From contig NC_059382.1 in assembly GCF_019703515.2 (NCBI RefSeq), forward strand, positions 17,406,001 through 17,470,000: a DNA stretch of 64,000 nt. The letters are read 5' to 3'. The stretch is from Myxocyprinus asiaticus. Its lineage: Eukaryota; Chordata; Actinopteri; Cypriniformes; Catostomidae. The notes under the pieces are model-generated. The model was given only the letters and a program-made list of their open reading frames with translations, was not told where the DNA came from and did no database searches. A program made the translations under genes and the position numbers. Shown in pieces: positions 57,269 to 64,000 of the stretch. Within the stretch, counting starts at the first letter, position 1; the number at the start of each line of letters is the position of its first letter.

Positions 57269-57799
57269 ATGCTGGAATGGATTGGTGCAGTTTGCATTAT
57301 GGTTTTAATGGTCATACTCTGGCGAATGGTGAAGTGTTTTGGAGCAGAGAGTCAATCCACGCTGCTGCTGCAAGGGCTTGAAATTCCACCCAAAAGATCC
57401 GCGGAGAGGTGCGACTCCAACTGTGGCACGGGCACAAAGCAGAATCTAGAGGGGCAATGTGAATCACAGACTGTCGCCTTGATATGCAAACCCTCTGCCC
57501 TGGCAAACTACCTTCTCAAACATTGCATTAGCTTTTGCAAGCCTTTATTGGTACCAAAATGGGACTGGCGAATGAGTCCGTCTTTACAGACAGTTTTCGG
57601 TACTCTCTGGCCGTATGACTGTCCTGTCCATTTTATTCGGGATCATTTGCAGTTGAGTGACGATGGACTGGTGGCACTGGACTGGGCTGTTGTTGGTGCG
57701 GCACATCACAAGAGGAGGAGAACTTGCAGTAATTCCACAAGTCCAATTCTGCTCATTATACCTAACTCTTTTGGTAAAATCACCACGAGTGTGCTAAAG
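57269..57799 (+). CDS. abhd15: abhd15 exon 1 (residues 1-177)
   Basis: abhd15 encodes an alpha/beta-hydrolase-fold protein. In mammals it is known mainly from adipocytes, where it binds and stabilises phosphodiesterase PDE3B and so supports insulin suppression of lipolysis; this is literature knowledge, not visible here. The spliced product is 479 residues; human ABHD15 is about 468. Exon 1 gives a membrane anchor (MLEWIGAVCIMVLMVILW, residues 1-18), a Cys-containing linker, the conserved CKPSALANYLLKHC (73-86), MSPSLQTVFGTLWP (102-115), LQLSDDGLVALDW (127-139) and LLIIPNSFGKIT (161-172), which stands where other ABHD proteins have the oxyanion HGxxG. The ATG at 57269 is the first in frame after a stop; its Kozak context is weak. 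The exon ends AAG|GTAATT in phase 0. Confidence 0.93.
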
Positions 57800-60441
57800 G
57801 TAATTAAAACCACCACTTGAATTGACTACAGACAGAGTGTACTTTCCAAGGGTCTTGTCTTACTATCATCATGTCAAAATGTCCAAATGCATGTTGTTCA
57901 GAAAACAGATACTCGTATCAGAGCATACCAGAAACATTGTTACTGTACTGAAAGATTTCAATAATTGTACATCAAGCAAGGCTGCAAAATGCACAGCCTG
58001 AATGTAAAACTTAATTTAAAATTCTTCATCTGAGAAATTAATTTTATTGATCCCAGGGGTCAAAGGGCTATTAGTTGTGAGCATAAAAATATAAATTCAC
58101 CATGGCAAGCATCAAGGTACAGGTGAAGATGTTGCTATGTTTGACTATATGGCATCAACAATGCACTAAAGAGACAATTTGTCTAGGTTATTGTTTAGCA
58201 TAATAAACAATGCAGCGTGAATGACACATTCTGACATTTTCCATTATTTGTGGCTATTGTACTCTGAATGATGAAACCTCTCTCTGAGTTTTGGCAGCAG
58301 TGCTGGGCAGAGTCAGAAGTGAGTCATTCCTCCTCAGGATTTTACTTACCCTATTTTGAGCCCACTCTGTATTCCAGACCTAAAGCTTCAGGCAACTTAA
58401 GTAAATTCATTAGCTCTCATACTGCTTAAGGATGATTCACTGAGAAACGTGTTGCTCTGTGCTCACCAGAACGTTGTTAGCTGTGCATTGTACAGGACAT
58501 AATCACTGTGTGTCAGCAGGTTGTTGTAATTGATATTGTACTTCTCTTTTTGTCAGGCATGACTGAGAGCAGTGATGGTAATCACTCTTTGTGCTTGGAG
58601 TGCATGTAGGGTTCAGTCACTCCAACACTCAAAGGGATAGTTCACCCAAAAATGAAAATTCTGCCAGTATTTGCTCACCCCTATGCTGTTCCAAACCCAT
58701 ATGACATCCTTTCTTCTGTGGAACACAAAGGTGATGTTAGATAGTATATTAGTCTCAGTCACCATTCACTTTCATTGCATCCTTTTTCTGTACAGGAGAA
58801 GTGAATGGTGACTGAGGCTGTCAATTCTGACTGAGGTTCTCAGTCTCCTTTTGTGTTCCACCAAACAAAGCGCATCACACATTATTCTGCTATCATTTAT
58901 GTATGTAATTTAAATTTTTGAGTGAACTATCGCTTAATGTGTCAGACCCCTTAAGTTCTCAAACCAGTGGTCTTATGTTTGGCCAAGCAATGGAACACAG
59001 GAACACTTATTGTATTGGAAAAAAATATTTGATTTTGGGCTGTATTATACAACTGCTTTTAGATAAGTAAAGACCAACATTTTTAATGGTACAATGGACC
59101 AATGCGTCAGGTTCCCTCTCAGTTTAGAGCTTTGACAATGTCTGTTTCGAGGTTCTGTTGTGAAATGTCAAGCCAGATAAGAATGCCATCTCAATGAAGT
59201 ATACAGGTATATGAATTACATTTATGTAGTATTGCATCAACAATCAATAAGACTGTTTAAATGACACTTCACAAATTTTTTGAGGGGGGGATATATCTGT
59301 ATGGGGGTTCTTTAGGTTTGTGTTATTTACCCCATGGTTTTAGGCTTGGTGTAGATTCAGAGACCAGAGGTCCCCTGACCATCTACACAGTACACACCCT
59401 CTGGTTGTCTCATGTGTTATAATGGAATGTTGTTCACACTGTGATTATAGCACACTAGGAAGAGGCTGCACCCAATTTGCACACCACAAAACAGTGCGGA
59501 CTGCAGTAACAGCTGGTGTGTTTCTTGACAGTTCAGGGAAATGACGTAGGTAAGAGACATGAAAATACTGTGGCGAGATGCAATCCTATTTTTATGTTCT
59601 ATTCATTTGCATTTTGGTTGGCATGATCAGACATTTGTCATCATGAACTGAATAGAAGAATTACTGTGCTCTTTTTGGTGAGATTTTTTTGTTGTTGTTT
59701 TTGTCATTTTATTAATAGTAAAAGTAGAGAAATGACAGGGTATAATGGGGGTGATTAATTTTCACTGGATATTTGAGCACGCTTTGTGTGCTAAATTCAA
59801 ACCCACATCTACCAAATGAGTTCTAAGGCTCAATGTGTCTAAAGCATCTGTGCTGACTGCTTGGCCATGGCTCTGAAAACTGTGCTCTTTACAACCCTAA
59901 AACAATCCAGAGCAGGTCAGATCACCAAAAAGTAACAATTAAATCCATTGATTTTACACAAAGAAAATCTTTAGCACACTCACTCTTGCCTACAAATAGT
60001 CAATTCTGAATATATATGCACTCTAATGGATTCTTGATTATGATGATTGATGATGTAAATCAGACTTGTCAAATTTGAGGAATTTGGCGACAGGCAGTGC
60101 TGGTACTTGCATCGACTCTTGACTTCATTTGATCGAATTTAACACAACCCTGATGTTAACACAATGCAGTGGCAGATAAAACTACTGTGTAGCAATGACT
60201 AAAATATGGTTACAAAATAGATAGATATATGGAAACGTTTTAAGGGCAGTGACCTGCTTTTAAATGGAGTGAAGTGAAGTGTATATAGTTTAAAAATAAA
60301 ATATTTTCCCCTTTGACCTAAAACTACTTATTACACGTGTGGACAAGACTAAAATATAACAATTATACAATTTCTGTTTATGACAGATGCAAGTAGTATT
60401 CTTTAACTAGCATGTAAAGGTTTCTTTTTTTTTCTCCGCAG
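57800..60441 (+). other. abhd15: abhd15 intron 1
   Basis: 2642 bp, starting GTAATT and ending TTTTTTTTTCTCCGCAG with a good pyrimidine tract. It carries a foldback MITE at 58631-58936. No other exon, RNA or enhancer could be recognised. Confidence 0.85.
58631..58936. mobile_element. Foldback MITE in abhd15 intron 1
   Basis: AAAGGGATAGTTCACCCAAA at the left and TTTTGAGTGAACTATCGCTT at the right. The centre has its own tight hairpin (CAGTCACCATTCACTT pairing with AAGTGAATGGTGACTG), giving a nearly complete foldback of about 306 bp. Confidence 0.82.
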
Positions 60442-60794
60442 CTCTGTGAGGCAGCTCTGAGTCACGGCTACCTTCCTGTGGTCTTCAACCGCCGGAGCCA
60501 GAATGGGACGCCACTCAGCACCGTTAAACTACAGCAATTCGGTGACCCAACTGACCTGCGGGAAGCGGTGCGATACATTCGGTACCGGCAACCGGCAGGC
60601 CAGATCTATGCAGTGAGCGAGAGTACCGGTTCAGGTCTTCTACTCTCATACTTGGGGGAGTGTGGATCCTCCAGCTATGTGACTGCAGCAGCTTGCCTGT
60701 CTCCCATTTTTCGGTGCCAGAGCTGGTTTGAGATTGGTCCAACCTGGCCGTTCCACTGGGCTCTCCTGCTCTACCAAAAGATCTGCCTCAGCAG
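60442..60794 (+). CDS. abhd15: abhd15 exon 2 (residues 178 to first part of 295)
   Basis: It encodes LCEAALSHGYLPVVFNRR, QQFGDPTDLREAVRYIRY, the nucleophile-elbow region AVSESTGSGLLLSYLGECGS (Ser236), and AACLSPIFRCQSWFEIGP. Serine hydrolases usually have GxSxG at the elbow. Here it is AVSES, and the mammalian protein as I recall it has AVSEG, so catalytic activity is doubtful or atypical in the whole family. The exon is 353 bp and ends after two bases of an Arg codon (AG|GTAGGG). The 282-bp intron 2 follows. Confidence 0.93.
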
Positions 60795-61076
60795 GTAGGG
60801 TTGTATGCTTTACCAAAAGAGGACATAGTTCTCAATCAGGCATTTCTGAAATACTTCAGCTCAGGGTGATCCAAATTGAAATACAGTGCTGTTGCTGTTG
60901 TGACGAGTGATCCAAATGTGGTTCGATTGATTTCGTTGCTCTGTCTGACTCTGAACCACTTGCCTGCTTAGATTTGTAACTCAAATCAATGATGATCACA
61001 AAACTCTTCTGTTGATGCTCCTCTCTGTGAGGTCTTTAATGATTGTACTTGATTGTGTGTTCGATTCCATCTGCAG

Positions 61077-61632
61077 GTATAAAACTGTGCTTGGAGAGCT
61101 TGTTCATACAGACAACTTGTTCTCCAGCTGCTCCTTGAGGGCAATGGAGGAAGCGCTCTTCTGTCAGTCTGGTTTAAAGGGGGCAACAATGGAGGGAGCC
61201 GGTAGCTGGGAGGCATACTGGGAGCGTAACGACCCTTTGAGGGATATAGATGAAGTTGCCATTCCTGTACTGTGTGTGTGTAGCCAAGACGACCCAATCC
61301 GAGGGGAACCCCGGGCCACTCTTCCTTTGGAGCTATTTGAGAGTAACCCACACTTCTTCCTGTTGTTGACTGGGCATGGAGGCCACTGCGGCTTCTCATC
61401 AGCAGACGAGGGCCCTACTGCCTGGAGCCACCAGGCCTTGCTGGAGTTTTTTCGTGCCACCAACGATTTCTTTGCTGCGGAGGAGCGTGCCAAGCTGGTG
61501 GCCAGGCGAAGGGGTCTGGGTGGGGCTGGCAAAACCTTCCGCCATCGCAGTGTCAGCACATGCAAAAAACTGCCTGTTTGCTCACATAACATTCACACCA
61601 TTTACAACTGGCAGAGGTCCTTCACCAGATGA
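61077..61632 (+). CDS. abhd15: abhd15 exon 3 (rest of residue 295 to 479, stop)
   Basis: The acceptor CTGCAG|G completes Arg295, followed by YKTVLGELVHTDNLF, SLRAMEEALFC, YWERNDPLRDIDEVAIPVLC, the acid region CSQDDPIRGE (Asp366/367), LFESNPHFFLLLTGHGGHCG (His395 or His398) and the C-terminus IHTIYNWQRSFTR, which is family-specific and settles the assignment. The stop is TGA at 61630-61632. Part of the C-terminal linker (RRGLGGAGKTFRHRSVSTCK) is less conserved. No poly-A signal can be named with confidence; AATAAA-like sequence occurs near 62584. Confidence 0.94.
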
Positions 61633-63293
61633 TGATGTGCACAGAGGTTCCTCCAACTTTGTTTTGGGTAATGAAGAGACCACCTGCTCTGGGACTATGT
61701 TAGTAAAGGACACTGCTAGAACTTGCAAAGCTAGATTATACCACATTCTGACCTGCTGTTAATCACAGTCACAAAAACCAGCAGTTGAGTGAAAATGTCT
61801 CAGTTTACATGGACTAATTAGAATTGGTCTACCATTGTCAACATTGACAATACCTATATTTGAGTATGTTGAGACATTTCATTGTTTGTCAAACGCTGAA
61901 AGGCATTAGAAAGTTGATGTTCTTGGATCATGTCTCGGCCTGGTGTATAAATTAGCTTTAAAGATGTGTGTCTGTTTCAAAGAGATTGGTCCAAACATTT
62001 GTTCTGTACCGCATGAATGTTTCAGAACGTCATTCCAAAATTTAGAGAAGCATTATGTAAAGCAGCTTTGTCTTTGTCTACATGCTGGCCGTTCTCTCCG
62101 ATATACTTTAATAGTTCTGCTGGAATTGCCTCATTTTTATTAGTATATTCTGTGCATACAATAATGACGGTGACATTTTTGGAATTTCTCTGTGTAATAT
62201 TCCTCTCAGAGACAGCTAGTTTATTTCATTTTCTTTGCCGTATGTTAGAGGGAGAGCCTTTGTAATTGGAGTAAAGAGTCAGCACTGCTGGGGTTTTCGT
62301 ATGGCATCATTCTGAGGTTTCAGGGAAAGCTGGTCTTCTGTTAACATGGGTGGAGCTAGCTTTGCAGCTTTTCACAATGTGTAAATCAAACAGATTTTTT
62401 TTTCTCCCCATGGGTGAGTGCTGTTCTTGTTTTCTACTATTTTTCTCTAACCCAAAATTTGCAATGTCTCTCTGATGCCAAACCCCATGTTTGTATCTTA
62501 AATTATCTGTGAACACGGGAGCTTTAATTAAAGGTTTTTGGCTAAATGCATTCACATGTCTATTTCCACAAATCTTTGTCCAAATAAACAGGGCATCATT
62601 CAGAATTATAGGTTGTACAGAGTGCTGCATAAAATGGACCAGCATATGTAGAGTTTTGGATTCTGCTAGTCCCTGGGATGTGAGGCTTGTGAGCCCACCA
62701 GGATCCTTAACTAGCATAACCAGCAATAATTCCTTGGTAAACCAGCTTCAATAACATTTTTGTAGCATGGCTATGCTGGTCAACCATCTAGACCAGCACC
62801 AAACTAGCACTAACAAGCATAAACCAGCTTGGGGAGAATTCTGTTTACTTCCACAGCTGTTCTTGAAAACTGGATCACTAAGTTGAGGTGACACCTGATT
62901 GAAATGCTGAGAAATTCATCTCAAAACAAAGCGGTAGAATTGGTTAGCCCACACATCTAGTCGCAAAGCTTCATGCTCTCTGATCCTTATGTCACAGTTA
63001 ATTTAATGCATGATCAGGCTTTTTATTGGACAGCACCAAATATAGCTGCAGCCTGGAGCCTGAGCTCAGCGAGAGGAGGTATCTGATTAGAAGAGACAGT
63101 CTCTGCAGACTCCAGCTCAAATGCTCAAGCACTGGAGCAGCATATACAGTAAGCAAAGCTGTAGTCAGCTCACTAAGACAATGGTTTTCCTCTAGCTTTA
63201 CTTTTTTAAATTAACCTATATTCCCAAACTAATATGTTTTTAATCATTATGACATTGATTTTCCAGTCAGTTTCATCTTAGCACACTCCTTCT
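61633..63293 (+). other. abhd15 3' UTR (part) and downstream spacer, with an ACCAGC-type repeat
   Basis: The 3' UTR begins here; its end is not defined. At about 62700-62832 TAACCAGCAATAATTCC, GGCTATGCTGGTCAACC and AAGCATAAACCAGCTTGGGG form the dispersed ACCAGC repeat, with some inverted pairing. The remaining frames on either strand have no domains. Confidence 0.5.
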
Positions 63294-63588
63294 CCCCCCA
63301 GTTCTCATTACTGCAATGCGAAAGTTGATGGTCATTATGATATTCTCATTACAGCAATGTGAAAAAATTCATTTATATATCATAGCAGTACTCCCTTGGT
63401 ACTCCTTTAATTTTTGCTGATTTTAATTTAGAAAATTATTGGACAACAGCATTTAAAACAAAAAAAAAAAAAAAACAGTAATACGGTTTTTAAAAAAAGA
63501 CTGTTACGGTATTGAGAATCATCATTGAAAACAATGGGATTTACAAAATAAAATGGCCAGACGTGTTACGGTAATGAGAATTGAGGGG
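63294..63588. mobile_element. Short TIR MITE, about 295 bp
   Basis: CCCCCAGTTCTCATTACTGC at the left pairs with GTTACGGTAATGAGAATTGAGGGG at the right. Related words (ATTCTCATTACAGCAATG) recur inside. No duplication of the target was defined. Confidence 0.6.
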
Positions 63589-63625
63589 TAAAATATATAT
63601 CTACATATATATATACATATACACA

Positions 63626-64000
63626 CACTGAGAGGCCACAACATTAAAACCACCTACGTAATATTGTGTAGGTCCCCCTCGTGTCACCAAAACAGCACCA
63701 ACCCGCATTTTGGAATAGCATTCTGAGATGCTATTCTTCTCACCACAATTGTCCTGAGCGGTTATCTGAGTTACTGTAGACTTTGTCAGTTCAAACCAGT
63801 CTGGCCATTCTCTGTTGACCTCTCTCATCAATACGGGTCAGGGGCTTCAGTTAATGTTCACATCAACCATCAGAATGGGGAAAAAATGTGATCTCATTGA
63901 TTTGGACCGTGGCATGATTGTTGGTGCCAGATGGACTGGTTTGAGTATTTCTTTAACTGCTGATCTCCTGGGATTATCACGCACAACAGTCTCTAGAATT
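63626..64000 (+). mobile_element. Tc1-like transposon, left part, runs off the window
   Basis: CACTGAGAGGCCACAACATT and AAAACCACCT form the left end, next to a TA/CA microsatellite that blurs the exact boundary. A transposase start follows at 63875. The right end is outside the window. Confidence 0.8.
63875..64000 (+). CDS. Tc1 transposase N-terminus (partial, 42 codons, open at the edge)
   Basis: ATG at 63875 opens a frame that is still open at the last base: MGKKCDLIDLDRGMIVGARW, then TGLSISLTADLLGLSRTTVS. The latter is a helix-turn-helix of the kind that starts Tc1 transposases, here with the LLGLSRTTVSRI recognition helix. Nothing can be said about the catalytic domain. Confidence 0.72.
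   Translation, partial: MGKKCDLIDLDRGMIVGARWTGLSISLTADLLGLSRTTVSRI

Noticed and set aside
60986..61592. Minus-strand frames across abhd15 exon 3
   Set aside because: They are shadows of the exon; the + strand frame matches a known family end to end and has splice sites.
62307..62726. 139-codon minus-strand frame downstream of abhd15
   Set aside because: No domain, no splice context, and overlap with the ACCAGC repeat; probably chance in the 3' flank.

Overview
This is vertebrate nuclear DNA, almost certainly from a teleost and probably a cypriniform. The evidence is AT-rich sequence with sparse CpG, GT-AG introns, a V-SINE with its typical tail, many foldback MITEs, Tc1-type transposons, an L1-clade LINE and Ty3/gypsy elements. 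There are no bacterial operons, CRISPR arrays or phage genes.

The only host gene I can support is abhd15 on the + strand. It has three exons (57269-57799, 60442-60794, 61077-61632) that join in phase to a 479-residue alpha/beta-hydrolase-fold protein. A CpG-enriched promoter candidate lies just upstream, and intron 1 carries a MITE.

The rest is a layered graveyard of mobile DNA. From left to right: a decayed L1-clade LINE (1-5190); foldback and hAT MITEs (5567-9327); a decayed Ty3/gypsy element with integrase upstream of reverse transcriptase (9411-14268), itself inside a foldback MITE and split by a 1.18-kb TIR element that carries a Myb/SANT-like remnant; several TIR elements (15133-17326); a compact LTR element with internal deletion, 5-bp target duplication and a tRNA-Phe primer site (20798-23007); a V-SINE (23481-23680); more MITEs, including an 821-bp hAT element with a perfect 8-bp duplication (28172-28992); a Tc1 element with broken transposase (29727-31317); and an internally deleted Tc1 element (32801-34016). 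A second LINE (34250-44830) is interrupted by a Tc1 element with an uninterrupted transposase frame (36468-38049) and by an antisense LINE with a likely 3' transduction (39107-42889). Then come a four-layer nest, foldback > dimeric SINE > hAT > Tc1 (45919-49913), a second copy of the deleted Tc1 element (50185-51137), and a foldback element split by 2 kb (51691-54062). The window ends inside another Tc1 element whose reading frame is open at the edge (63626-64000).

Most protein-like reading frames here belong to transposons and are broken. The two exceptions are abhd15 and the 334-residue Tc1 transposase at 36746-37750. Element boundaries resting on target-site duplications are firm. Those resting only on inverted arms are approximate. 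Family names were assigned from motifs and memory, not from a database search. I found no new enzymatic or defence system. The most informative observations are the pol domain order, the shared-deletion Tc1 family, the 3' transduction and the nested insertions.
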